A stretch of 64,000 bases of DNA from an uncultured Verrucomicrobiales bacterium. GTDB taxonomy: Bacteria > Verrucomicrobiota > Verrucomicrobiia > Verrucomicrobiales > Akkermansiaceae. Below are positions 10,963 through 20,706 of the stretch, piece after piece. The stretch is from NCBI GenBank assembly GCA_937958875.1, contig CALGMJ010000011.1, positions 1 through 64,000 of the forward strand, given 5' to 3'. The notes under the pieces are model-generated. The model searched no databases and had not been told where the DNA came from. It saw nothing but the letters and a program-made list of their open reading frames with translations. The position numbers and the translations under genes were made by a program. Each line of letters begins with the position of its first letter. The first letter of the stretch is position 1.

Positions 10963-11568
10963 TCACACGCTCCTATCTCCCACCGCCAGCGCCTTATCCA
11001 GCATCTTCTGATAATCCTCTTTGGACACCTCATAGCCACCAAAGGTGCGGAGATGATCTGTCATCCACTGAGTATCCAGTAAAATAACACCCTCTTCTCG
11101 TAACCACTCCACGAGCTTCACTAGAGCGACCTTACTCGCATCAGTCTTCCGGCTAAACATACTTTCGCCGAAAAACGCCCCCTGAAGCCGGATCCCATAA
11201 AGCCCCCCCTGAAGGCCCTCCTCATCCCAGCATTCCACAGAATGAGCAAAGCCCATCTCATGAAGCTGGCAATAACTCTCCATAATCACAGGATCAATCC
11301 ACGTCTCTTCACGTGAAGAACATCCCTCCATCACTTGCCGAAAAGCAGTATCCCAACGCACCTCAAAGGGTCTCTTTTTTAGCGTCCGTCTCAGGCCTTT
11401 CGAAATATGGAATCGATTATCCAGTGGAATGATTCCGCGTAGAGTCGGTGAGAACCAATAAATCTCACCCTCCTCAGCCATCGGAAACACACCTTCGGTA
11501 TAGGCTCCGAGCAATACTTGGGGGTCTATTACTCTCATTGCGCTATTTTTCAATGGAAGCTCGCTCAT
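10963..11568 (-). CDS. aat: Leucyl/phenylalanyl-tRNA-protein transferase
   Basis: GVFPMAEEGEIYWFSPTLRGIIPL, GLQGGLYGIRLQGAFFGESMFSRKTDASKVAL, LLDTQWMTDHLRTFGG. Confidence 0.95.
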   Translation of the reverse strand: MSELPLKNSAMRVIDPQVLLGAYTEGVFPMAEEGEIYWFSPTLRGIIPLDNRFHISKGLRRTLKKRPFEVRWDTAFRQVMEGCSSREETWIDPVIMESYCQLHEMGFAHSVECWDEEGLQGGLYGIRLQGAFFGESMFSRKTDASKVALVKLVEWLREEGVILLDTQWMTDHLRTFGGYEVSKEDYQKMLDKALAVGDRSV

Positions 11569-11588
11569 GACAATCTACTAATGAGCTT

Positions 11589-12074
11589 ATGAAAGTTGAT
11601 CTCGCAAATTTGCCTGAAGAAGGCCAGCAGCAAGCAGGAGAAATTTCGGCCGATTTTTTCGAACTCGGTTCAAATGACGCCAAGGCCGTCACCCCTCTCC
11701 GCTATGATGTCTATGTGCAACGCTTTGATAATGAGCTCCTCCTCACCGGCTCTCTCGAAACGACCTTCGAGCTGACCTGTATGCGTAGCCTCCATTCTTT
11801 TGAACAGACTATTCATTTACCAAAAGCTGCCGTCTCTCACGAAATCACTGAAGGAGGCGTAATCGACCTCAGCGAAGCCCTTCGAGAAGAAATTCTCATC
11901 GAGCTGCCTACCAATCCTCGCTGCGAAGATGGCGATCTAGAAATGAAGTGCGAACTCGATGCTCGATATTTAGCAGTGGACAAAGACCCAGAAACAGATA
12001 TAGACACCGCCCCCGCGCGGGATGAGAAAGACCCATGGGCTGCTCTCGACGCGCTGGACTCTAAAGACAACTAA
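11589..12074 (+). CDS. YceD/DUF177 family protein
   Basis: Length and acidic C-terminus typical of DUF177; immediately upstream of rpmF and plsX. Confidence 0.8.
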   Translation: MKVDLANLPEEGQQQAGEISADFFELGSNDAKAVTPLRYDVYVQRFDNELLLTGSLETTFELTCMRSLHSFEQTIHLPKAAVSHEITEGGVIDLSEALREEILIELPTNPRCEDGDLEMKCELDARYLAVDKDPETDIDTAPARDEKDPWAALDALDSKDN

Positions 12075-12102
12075 GTCAAAAGCCTTTTAACAACCTAGAA
12101 TC

Positions 12103-12285
12103 ATGGCCGCTCCAAAACGTCGCACATCCAAGCATAAGCAGAAACTCCGCCGCGGTGCTAACCGCTGGAAGAAGCCCCAGCTTCAGACTTGCCCAGAATG
12201 CGCTAGTCGCGTTCCAGGCCACATTGCCTGCCCATCTTGCGGAACCTACCGTGAGCGCCAGGTCCTCGACGTCGACCTCGTCTAA
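12103..12285 (+). CDS. rpmF: 50S ribosomal protein L32
   Basis: AAPKRRTSKHKQKLRRG, zinc motif CPECASRVPGHIACPSCGTYRER. Confidence 0.97.
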   Translation: MAAPKRRTSKHKQKLRRGANRWKKPQLQTCPECASRVPGHIACPSCGTYRERQVLDVDLV

Positions 12286-12311
12286 TTCCCCCTTGTTTCT
12301 CACAAGGATTG

Positions 12312-12343
12312 AGCGCGGAGAAATCTTTCTACCGCGCTTTTTT
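12312..12343 (+). terminator. Terminator between rpmF and plsX
   Basis: agcgcgg...ccgcgct stem followed by tttttt. Confidence 0.7.
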
Positions 12344-12369
12344 CGTATCCTGATTGCTGCGCTCTTTTT

Positions 12370-13407
12370 ATGAAAATTGCACTCGACGCCATGGGCGGAG
12401 ACCATGCCCCAGACGTCAATATCATTGGCGCTCGCGAAGCTCTCAAGCTACGCCCAGAAATCGAAGAAATTCTCCTCACCGGCCCAGTTGAGGAACTGAA
12501 AAAGTGCGCCGCCACCCACGGCCTCACAGATCCTCGCGCCACCTTCGTTGAAGCCCCAGAGATCGTCGGCATGGAAGAATCAGGAGCGAAAGCCCTGCGC
12601 CGCAAAAAGCATTCTTCCATCGCAGTCGCCGCAGACCTCGTCAAAAAAGGAGAAGCTGATGCCCTCGTCTCCGCTGGAAACACCGGAGCTGCCGTCGCCG
12701 CCGCCACGGTAAAACTCCGCCTTCTCAAAGGTGTAGCCCGTGCCGGTATCGCTTCCCCCATGCCGAATGAACACGGTCAGTGTAATCTCCTCGATGCCGG
12801 AGCGAATCCTGAGGCCAAGCCTCTTCACCTCGTTCACTACGCCATCATGGGCAGTGTCTATGCTAAGGAAGTCCTCAAAGTCGCCGATCCTCACGTTGGC
12901 ATCATGTCAAATGGTGAAGAAGACGAGAAAGGGACAACCTTTACGAAGGAAACCATGATGCTACTCCGCCGTCTCGTTGATCAAGGGAAAGCCCCCTTCA
13001 CCTTCCGAGGAAATGTCGAAGGTCATGACCTTTTTCAAACACGACTCGACGTCTGCCTCTGCGATGGTTTCACCGGAAACATCGTCCTAAAAAGCTGCGA
13101 AGCTACTGCCAAGGCCATGTCAAAGTGGATGAAGGAAGAGTTTAAAAAGAACCCCGTCCGTATCGCTGGAGCCCTTATGGGAAAGGGCGCATTTCAGGCA
13201 GTAAAAGACCGGACAAATTATGAATCATATGGCGGCAGCCCCCTCCTCGGAGTCAATGGGGTCGTCATCATTGCCCACGGTGGTTCTTCAGCTATCGCCA
13301 TTCAGAATGCCATTCTCATGGGAGCTGAAGCGGTGAAGCACCAGATCAACCCCAAGATCGAAGAGGCGCTACACGACCTCATTTTACCCGCCACTCCCAG
13401 CGAGTAA
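12370..13407 (+). CDS. plsX: Phosphate acyltransferase PlsX
   Basis: MKIALDAMGGDHAPDVNIIGA, ALVSAGNTGA, GFTGNIVLKSCEA. Confidence 0.97.
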   Translation: MKIALDAMGGDHAPDVNIIGAREALKLRPEIEEILLTGPVEELKKCAATHGLTDPRATFVEAPEIVGMEESGAKALRRKKHSSIAVAADLVKKGEADALVSAGNTGAAVAAATVKLRLLKGVARAGIASPMPNEHGQCNLLDAGANPEAKPLHLVHYAIMGSVYAKEVLKVADPHVGIMSNGEEDEKGTTFTKETMMLLRRLVDQGKAPFTFRGNVEGHDLFQTRLDVCLCDGFTGNIVLKSCEATAKAMSKWMKEEFKKNPVRIAGALMGKGAFQAVKDRTNYESYGGSPLLGVNGVVIIAHGGSSAIAIQNAILMGAEAVKHQINPKIEEALHDLILPATPSE

Positions 13408-13565
13408 AATCACGCGAATCTTCGCTTTTTCTCTCAATCTTCATCAAGGGCGCATCATCCCTTCACATAGGTGCGGCATCGTCTTCTCCAGATGCCAGCC
13501 ACCACTCATTCAAATGAGTATATAGAGACAAATCGTCTTGCGCTGAGCATTCCTAAACCGAACTC

Positions 13566-14348
13566 ATGCTCGCTCAGCTAAAAACTCTTTTGCGTGGATC
13601 ACCAGATGATCTTAAAGGCTGGATCAGCGATCCTAGCTCACGGAATCTTCTCATCTGCGCCCTCACCATCGCCGCTGGATTCAGCACCTACGGCTTCACC
13701 ATGGGACTCTGGCGAGCTCCTCTGATGGGACTTTATGTCGGGATCAAAATGCCCTTCCTCATCGTCCTCACCCTCGCTTGTAATGGCCTCATCAATGGCA
13801 TGCTCGCGCTGCTCATCGGAAGTGGACTCAGCTTTCGCCAATCGATCCTTGCTCAGCTGCTCAGCTTTTCAGTCGCTGCCCTCATTCTCGGATCGCTTGC
13901 CCCTATCACTCTTTTCATGGCCTTAAATGCGCCTTCATCAGATCTTCCCGGAGCCGCCTCAGCTCACGCCAGCTTTCTCGTCGCACACACTCTTCTCATC
14001 GCCTTTGCTGGCATCATGGCCACCCTCCACCTGGCACGCCTACTCCTTGCCAGCACTCCTAACCCAAAAATCGCAGGACTTACCCTGATGTCCTGGCTCA
14101 GTGGAAACGCCATCGTCGGAGCCCAATTTTCATACATCCTCCGCCCATTTTTTGGCCAGCCCAGCATCGCCGTCGAATTTTTCAGAGAAGACCCCATGAA
14201 TGGAACCTTCTTCGAAAGCTTCTGGTTCTCGCTGCAAAAAATCACCGCCGGCCAGCCTCTCCCTGCCGCCATCATCGGCATAGCCGTTCTCCTAATCTTC
14301 CTCAGTCCCATCTTCAAACTTTTCTCTAACAAATCAAAACCATCATGA
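13566..14348 (+). CDS. Multi-pass membrane protein, unknown function
   Basis: Several hydrophobic segments; resembles the next ORF in layout. Confidence 0.6.
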   Translation: MLAQLKTLLRGSPDDLKGWISDPSSRNLLICALTIAAGFSTYGFTMGLWRAPLMGLYVGIKMPFLIVLTLACNGLINGMLALLIGSGLSFRQSILAQLLSFSVAALILGSLAPITLFMALNAPSSDLPGAASAHASFLVAHTLLIAFAGIMATLHLARLLLASTPNPKIAGLTLMSWLSGNAIVGAQFSYILRPFFGQPSIAVEFFREDPMNGTFFESFWFSLQKITAGQPLPAAIIGIAVLLIFLSPIFKLFSNKSKPS

Positions 14349-15109
14349 ATCAATCGACCGAAAACCCTCAGCAGCCAAACCTGCCACAACCAAAACTCGA
14401 CCCCGCTATTCACTCAAAAGAACTGGCCGAAATCTCGCTCGCCACTGCTTTCGAAGGACTACTTAAGCGTCCCTACGATCTCATCAAGACGATGCAGAAC
14501 CAGACCCATACAAAAAAACTCGTCCTCACCCTCTCCCTCATCAGCGCCGTCGGAATTCTCATCTTCGGCATCACTCTCGGTAGCTTCTCTCTTCAAGAAC
14601 AAATCTGGGCCGCCCCACTTAAATCAATCTTCGGACTCGGCTTCAGCGCCTTCATCTGCCTCCCAAGTCTTTACATCTTCACCGCTCTAACCGGCACCTC
14701 TCTTCGCCTAAATGAAATCATCACTGGCTTAACCGCCACCCTCGCCCTCATTGCAGCACTACTCCTAGGCTTCACTCCTGTCCTCTGGGTCTTCTCTCAA
14801 TCCTCTGACTCTGAGGTCTTTTTCGGCACCCTCACCCTCATCGTCTGGATCATTTCCTTCTTTTTCGGCACCGGCATTCTTACGAAAATGCTCGATCACT
14901 CCGGCACCACCAAACGCGGCCCCTTAAAAATATGGGTCGGAATTTTCCTCCTCGTCACCCTACAGATGTCCACCAGCCTGCGCCCCATCATCGGAACCTC
15001 AGACAAACTCTTCACTTCAGAAAAACGCTTCTTCCTTACCCACTGGGTCATGCAGCTCGATAGTCCGCGTAAGCCCGATTCCCCAAGAAACGACAGCCAA
15101 TCACGCTAA
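14345..15109 (+). CDS. Multi-pass membrane protein, unknown function, possible paralog of the upstream ORF
   Basis: Overlaps the upstream ORF by 4 bp; similar G(L/F)..A..P..L...F......G segments. Confidence 0.6.
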   Translation: MNQSTENPQQPNLPQPKLDPAIHSKELAEISLATAFEGLLKRPYDLIKTMQNQTHTKKLVLTLSLISAVGILIFGITLGSFSLQEQIWAAPLKSIFGLGFSAFICLPSLYIFTALTGTSLRLNEIITGLTATLALIAALLLGFTPVLWVFSQSSDSEVFFGTLTLIVWIISFFFGTGILTKMLDHSGTTKRGPLKIWVGIFLLVTLQMSTSLRPIIGTSDKLFTSEKRFFLTHWVMQLDSPRKPDSPRNDSQSR

Positions 15110-16132
15110 GGTCAAATCAACTAAAGCACGCCGCTTCGTACTTGGAAAAAGATTAGCCTCAAATCGATTCATCACAAACCCATACGCTCTTCCTCTCACC
15201 GGATCAGCCAGACCATAGCTTCCACCAGCCCCCGGATGACCGAAAAGCCCATCCCCCTCTAACTTCATCCCAAATCCGTAGCTCGCCGGAATGCGTTGAA
15301 TTTCATCAATCCCAGCCACCTGCAATTCCGTTAACTCTGCCAGAAAGTCCTGCTGTAAAACCCAATCGTAAAACCGCGCAATCCCTACTGCCGAAGCCAC
15401 CCCACCCATCGCAGGCAAGCCCGCCTGCCAGGCTCTCGCCTGATTCATCTCACTCACCCCAGAGAGCCCCGCTGGCGACCCAAAAGCCTGCCGAGTCAGT
15501 GAATCTTTCTGAAGCAGTGCTTCATAAAATGCCTTCGGCTCCCCCGCTTTCCCAATCCTCGCGGGCACTAGCTCCGCCACTCGGTGATGCTCACTCTCCG
15601 GTAGTCCAATCCAAAAATCGAGGTCCTGTGGTCCCGCCACTTCCTCTCGCCAAAAGACTCCCAGTGGCCGTCCATCAACTCGCCTCACCACCTCATCTGC
15701 TAGAAAACCAATTGTCCTCGGGTGATATCCTGCCGTTCCTACCGGCCACTTCGGCACCTGTGCCTCTAGGGCAGCGACCACCTCCTCATGACTCCAGATA
15801 TTCGCTCGCTCATCAAGTGCCGCCAGCCCACCCTGATGAGAAAATAACTCCCCGAAAGTTAACTCACCCACCTGAAGCTCCGGCCAGACGCGACGCACTA
15901 GCGACTCAGAATTCATCCCTGCCCGGCGCAGCGCCATCAGCACACAAACTGCCATCGGTCCCTTCGTCGCCGACCACACCGGTGCTAAAGTTTCACTCGT
16001 CCATGCCCGCGACTCATGCCGATCCGCCCATCCCCCATGAAGGGACACCAGCGCTTCTCCCTTTTCGTAAACAACAAAAGACATCCCCAACTCCTCCCCC
16101 GCCAACAACTCCGCGAAATGCTCTTCAATCAC
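15101..16132 (-). CDS. Serine hydrolase, beta-lactamase (class C) family
   Basis: WSATKGPMA (SxxK), FGHPGAGGSYGLADP. Confidence 0.88.
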   Translation of the reverse strand: MIEEHFAELLAGEELGMSFVVYEKGEALVSLHGGWADRHESRAWTSETLAPVWSATKGPMAVCVLMALRRAGMNSESLVRRVWPELQVGELTFGELFSHQGGLAALDERANIWSHEEVVAALEAQVPKWPVGTAGYHPRTIGFLADEVVRRVDGRPLGVFWREEVAGPQDLDFWIGLPESEHHRVAELVPARIGKAGEPKAFYEALLQKDSLTRQAFGSPAGLSGVSEMNQARAWQAGLPAMGGVASAVGIARFYDWVLQQDFLAELTELQVAGIDEIQRIPASYGFGMKLEGDGLFGHPGAGGSYGLADPVRGRAYGFVMNRFEANLFPSTKRRALVDLTLA

Positions 16133-16235
16133 AAAGACAGCGATAAAAGCGACTCAGCAGCGGAGCAACTCATTTTACAACCCTGCTACCCAACTGGCAG
16201 CATAATCAACCACTTCAAACTTCGTGGGAATGAGT

Positions 16236-17012
16236 TTACTTTTTCCCACCGCCGCTAGGAGTAACCGCACGACAATGTATGGTGATCACATAAACCAAGT
16301 CATCTTCCCCTTCTTCAAGAGGAGTTCCGAAATTTTGGATCTCTTTTTCGATCTGCCACCCGCTACGACTAAGCATGCGCTCTAGCGCCCCATCCGCAAA
16401 CCAACGTATGGTCTGGCGAGTCATCTCTTCGCGCTTCACCTCTCCAGAAGCATCAAGCAATTGATAGCGGTGTTCTCGCTTGAGAGTGGCTTTACGTTCA
16501 TCGACTTTATGGCGCGTCCACATTTTTCCAATCTTCCCTTCTGGCAGAGTAAGTTCCTGATCTGGATACCATTTTCCCTGTGGAAGTTCTCCTGAGAGCT
16601 CGATCCATGGAAAAAAAAGACTCAGATAAAGGTGACCATCTTCCCCAACGGCAGTCCGCATTTTTTCTAGTGCCGCCTGAGGTTTATCCAAGAGCTGGAA
16701 AGTGAAGGCCGGGACGACAATTGCAGCGTAACTTTGCTCTAACTCGAAGTCTTCCCAGTGGCTAGCGACCACCTGAGTTTCAGGCCATTTTTTTTGCGAT
16801 AGAGAAACCATCTCTTCCGAAGCTTCCACTCCCAGAAGTGAGTAGCCTTTTTCACTGAGAGGGCCGAGAAGACGGCCAGAGCCGCTTCCCAGATAAAGTG
16901 ACGGCCCTTCGATCTCACTAAGAAATGAGTCAAGGAGAGAGAGCTCGTTCACCTCCTCCTCTGCCCAAAATAAGTCATGCCATTCTCCTTCTAGCCCTCG
17001 ATACTCATTCAT
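16236..17012 (-). CDS. Class I SAM-dependent methyltransferase
   Basis: LYLGSGSGRLLGPLSEKGYSLLGVEASEEMV motif I. Confidence 0.85.
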   Translation of the reverse strand: MNEYRGLEGEWHDLFWAEEEVNELSLLDSFLSEIEGPSLYLGSGSGRLLGPLSEKGYSLLGVEASEEMVSLSQKKWPETQVVASHWEDFELEQSYAAIVVPAFTFQLLDKPQAALEKMRTAVGEDGHLYLSLFFPWIELSGELPQGKWYPDQELTLPEGKIGKMWTRHKVDERKATLKREHRYQLLDASGEVKREEMTRQTIRWFADGALERMLSRSGWQIEKEIQNFGTPLEEGEDDLVYVITIHCRAVTPSGGGKK

Positions 17013-18850
17013 TTTGTTTCAGCCGCTGGAGCTTCTTTAACCAAAGCGTAAATGGTCGTAGGCGCGGTAATTTCACTCTTTTCTGCGGAAACCGGACGCA
17101 GCCCTTTTTCCTCATCATGCTGGAAGAGAATAATGGCGTCTTCCCCATGAGTAGTGTGAAAATCTTCCAGAGTGAAGACATCCGTAAGCTGAGTTTTTTT
17201 CACCACCGCACCACGACGTACGAAAGTTTCTAGATCTGCAAACCGAGGCCCATTGTGAAAACAGAGACGCCCTCTCATATGATGTGCGACAGCCTTCGAG
17301 TGATGAAAATCATTATCTCCAGGAGTGATTTGCCAAACCTTCGCCTTCCCGAAACGATGACCAAATTCCTGGCTAGCAAGCGAGTTCACCTCATCATTCG
17401 GGGTCGCGGCGACAAGGTGTCCTAACCCACCAAAATCGATTTCCTCCTCCGCATACTCCGAAAGAATATTTGCCCTCTCTGCAGGGAGCCCTTCCATCTT
17501 AGCGGCAGCAATTTTCTGATAACGAGTATCTAAGAGGAGAACGAGATGCCCATCATCATGAAGAGCCTTTGCCACACTCACCGTCCATGGGTCAGCTCCA
17601 GCGAAGAGAATCCCATCTGGATTCTTGTGAGAAAGCCCTAACCTCCTCGCTAAGGGCGCTGCCAACAGACCGTAGAATGCGACTGTCCCTAGAATAACGA
17701 TGAAAACCAAAGGCACCATCTGCTCAGCCTGGGACGCGAGCGCTTCTAAATGTGGAATACCTGGACGGCTGTGAGCCAGATGCTGGAGCTCGAGCGCGAA
17801 GACAGAAGTCACCGCTGCGGCAACAATTCCGCGCGGTGCGAGTAAGGAGAGAAAGAGCTGTTCTTTAAAACTCGTCTTCTTCGATCCCAAATTCGAGAGA
17901 AAGACCGAAAGAGGCCTTACCACGACGATGAGCGCGATAAGAAAATAGATCCCCTTCAGCCAAACTGCCTGCAACGCGGGCAGCCCAACCCGTCCCGAAA
18001 GGATTAGAAACAGAAGGGAAATAATCAGAACCCTCAGGTGCTCCTTAAACTCTAGGATATGTCGGATTGAAACCGATTTCTGGTTTGCTAATGCCACTCC
18101 TAACACCGTTACCGTTAATAGCCCTGACTCATGCTGAAGCGCATTAGAACCAGCAAAAGCAAGCGCCACGAGAGCTAGGAAAAATACACTCTCCATGAAA
18201 TCTGGAATGAAGTGTTTCTTCAGCGCCAGCTCAACGAGCTTGGCCAAGCCAAAGCCAAACCCTACTCCGATGACGATTGTTTTGATGAGAGAAATTAAGA
18301 CCTGATCCCAGGCATCATTGAAGCCCCCACCTTGGATGACTTGGAAAACCAGAACAGCAAGCACTGCTCCGATGGGATCGACGACAATCCCTTCCCATTT
18401 CACGATGGAGGCAACTTTTTTCCGAGGCTGAATCAGGCGTAAAATCGGAGCCACCACCGTAGGGCCTGTCACCACTAAGATCGCACCTACAAGGGCGCAC
18501 ACTTCCCAGTGATACCCCAGCGTATACCGCGCAGCCACGGTAGTAGCAATAAAGGCGACCACAACTGCAGTTGTACAAAGCCGCATCACCGGAGCTCCCG
18601 CCTCTTTTAGTTCAGCAAATTTTAAGGTGAGTCCTCCCTCAAATAAAATAATGGCGACAAAGTAGCCTACAAGACTCAGTAAGACGCTTTCATCTTTCAG
18701 ATAAGCGTCAATCTGAGCTCCCGTGAAATAAGAAAGGGCAAAACCAAAGCCCAAAAGAAGTAAGATGGACGGTAATTTCAACCGCCAAGCAATCCATTGA
18801 GCCAAGACACCAAGGCCAAGAAGAAAAGATAAATAAACTAAAAAACTCAC
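17009..18850 (-). CDS. CPA1-type Na+/H+ antiporter with C-terminal TrkA-N-like domain
   Basis: Many TM segments; VVTGPTVVAPILR; GILFAGADPWTVSVAKALHDDGHLVLLLD nucleotide-binding region. Confidence 0.88.
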   Translation of the reverse strand: MSFLVYLSFLLGLGVLAQWIAWRLKLPSILLLLGFGFALSYFTGAQIDAYLKDESVLLSLVGYFVAIILFEGGLTLKFAELKEAGAPVMRLCTTAVVVAFIATTVAARYTLGYHWEVCALVGAILVVTGPTVVAPILRLIQPRKKVASIVKWEGIVVDPIGAVLAVLVFQVIQGGGFNDAWDQVLISLIKTIVIGVGFGFGLAKLVELALKKHFIPDFMESVFFLALVALAFAGSNALQHESGLLTVTVLGVALANQKSVSIRHILEFKEHLRVLIISLLFLILSGRVGLPALQAVWLKGIYFLIALIVVVRPLSVFLSNLGSKKTSFKEQLFLSLLAPRGIVAAAVTSVFALELQHLAHSRPGIPHLEALASQAEQMVPLVFIVILGTVAFYGLLAAPLARRLGLSHKNPDGILFAGADPWTVSVAKALHDDGHLVLLLDTRYQKIAAAKMEGLPAERANILSEYAEEEIDFGGLGHLVAATPNDEVNSLASQEFGHRFGKAKVWQITPGDNDFHHSKAVAHHMRGRLCFHNGPRFADLETFVRRGAVVKKTQLTDVFTLEDFHTTHGEDAIILFQHDEEKGLRPVSAEKSEITAPTTIYALVKEAPAAETK

Positions 18851-19094
18851 CGCAGTCAGCCTAGCCTCAATCGAATTTTCGCCAAGCTATTGTGACAAAC
18901 ACAGAGAAATTTGTATTTTTTCCGAAGTTTCTTACTAAACTCCCCCTATTCTGATGCGCCCTAAAGGTCTGGCTTACTTACAATCAGTCACCACTCAGCC
19001 CTTTTACTCCTAGGACTCAGTGTTGTCATCATGCACAAGCAAGCGCCACTGATTCGGCTTCTATCCCTCTTACAAATCGCCCCTCCTATCTCCT

Positions 19095-19130
19095 CCCCTG
19101 CTCGACTCCAAGCCGGGCGGGGCTTTTTTT
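19095..19130 (+). terminator. Rho-independent terminator with no assigned upstream + strand gene
   Basis: CCCC(T)GCTCG-actccaagc-CGGGCGGGG stem with one bulge, then T7. Confidence 0.75.
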
Positions 19131-19175
19131 CGTAAATCCTTTCACGACCTACACAATTAAGATATCACATTAATA

Positions 19176-20645
19176 ATGCATATCCTGCTTACAGGAGCGA
19201 ATGGGTATATCGGGCTTCGATTACTACCGACGTTTCTCGCCGCTGGCTACTACGTCACGGCTGTCGTCCGCTCTAAAAAGCGATTTCCCACCTACCAATT
19301 CGAGACCTTCATCCTAGATGGCCAGCTTTCACTACTAGAAGTCGACTTTTTAGGAGATTTACCCGAAGTCCCTCTCGAAATCGATGCTGCCTACTATCTG
19401 CTCCACTCCATGGGCTCTGGTGAAGATTTCTATGAAAAGGAAAAACGCTGCGCAGAGAATTTCATTTCCTGGATTCGCTGTCGCTCCATCATTTACCTGA
19501 GCGGCCTAATCCCTGACGGAGAGCTTTCACTCCACTTAGAATCGCGAGAAACAGTCAATGGCATCCTGCGGTCAGGCGCCATCCCAGTCACAACCTTGAG
19601 AGCCTCTATCATCGTCGGCTCCGGCTCTGCTTCATTTGAAATCATTCGTGATTTGGTGGAAAAACTCCCATTTATGCTTCTGCCCATTTGGACCGCAAAT
19701 CGCTGCCAACCGATCGCGATTCGTAATGTCATCACCTACCTCACCGGCATCCTCGATAAGCCGTCACTCTGGGGTCGGGAGTTTGATATCGGCGGCCCTG
19801 AAATCATGACCTACCGGAATCTGCTTCAGCGTTTTGCTCAGAAGCGCTCCCTATCTCGCCTCATGATTCCTGTCCCATTTCTAAGTCCAGCCCTTTCTGC
19901 ACGCTGGCTCTACCTCGTTACCTCGACAAGTTACCCGCTAGCTCAGTCTCTCATTTCCTCACTGATTAATGAAACCGTCTGCCAAGAAAACACGTTACAA
20001 GAAGTCATTCCACAAGATCTCCTCAACTATGATGAAGCGATTGAGCGAGCCTTTGCCCGTATCGCTCAAAATCGGGTCCCTTCTTCATGGTATGACTCCC
20101 TCGCCTCGGGACGTCTTGATCCAGCTTTCCTCAGCTCCGTCATGGTTCCAGATCATGGTATTCTCTCGGATGAGCAATTTCTCATTCTCAATGCGCCACG
20201 TGAAAAAGTGATCGATGCCGTCTGGTCTCTTGGTGGGAAATCTGGTTGGCCATCAATGAACTGGGCTTGGATCCTGCGAGGCTGGCTTGATCGCCTCTGG
20301 GGCGGGATTGGCCTGCGCCGAGGTCGCCGTCACCCCACAGAACTTAGAAATGGTGATGCCTTAGATTTTTGGCGTGTCGTCCTGGCAGATCGCGATAGTA
20401 AACCACACTCCGCGCGCCTGATTCTCATCGCAGAAATGAAAATGCCCGGTGAGGCGTGGCTGCAATATGAAATCACCGAGACTACCCTTCGGCAGACCGC
20501 TACCTTCAGGCCGAAGGGACTTCTGGGGAGACTTTATTGGTATGCGGTGCTCCCGCTCCACCTGCTCCTTTTCCCACAAATGGCAAAACGTCTCGCGCAC
20601 GGAGATTGCGACTCTAGGGACGAGCCTGAAACGAAGATCGAGTGA
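19176..20645 (+). CDS. NAD(P)-binding SDR-family protein with DUF2867 C-terminus
   Basis: LLTGANGYIGLRLLPTFL, AAYYLLHSMGS, C-terminal GKSGWPSMNWAWILRGWLDRLWGGIGLRRGRR. Confidence 0.85.
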   Translation: MHILLTGANGYIGLRLLPTFLAAGYYVTAVVRSKKRFPTYQFETFILDGQLSLLEVDFLGDLPEVPLEIDAAYYLLHSMGSGEDFYEKEKRCAENFISWIRCRSIIYLSGLIPDGELSLHLESRETVNGILRSGAIPVTTLRASIIVGSGSASFEIIRDLVEKLPFMLLPIWTANRCQPIAIRNVITYLTGILDKPSLWGREFDIGGPEIMTYRNLLQRFAQKRSLSRLMIPVPFLSPALSARWLYLVTSTSYPLAQSLISSLINETVCQENTLQEVIPQDLLNYDEAIERAFARIAQNRVPSSWYDSLASGRLDPAFLSSVMVPDHGILSDEQFLILNAPREKVIDAVWSLGGKSGWPSMNWAWILRGWLDRLWGGIGLRRGRRHPTELRNGDALDFWRVVLADRDSKPHSARLILIAEMKMPGEAWLQYEITETTLRQTATFRPKGLLGRLYWYAVLPLHLLLFPQMAKRLAHGDCDSRDEPETKIE

Positions 20646-20706
20646 GATCTAAGAATCTCCCTTTTCCTTTTTCACACTTCGACTACCGTCCGTCTCCAGA
20701 CGCCCC

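Noticed and set aside
13412-13433. Terminator after plsX (gcgaatcttcgc plus T-run)
   Set aside because: Stem is only 4-5 bp; too weak to report as a feature.
15499-16146. 215-aa + strand ORF
   Set aside because: Antisense to the beta-lactamase-family gene, proline/serine-rich low-complexity translation typical of shadow frames.
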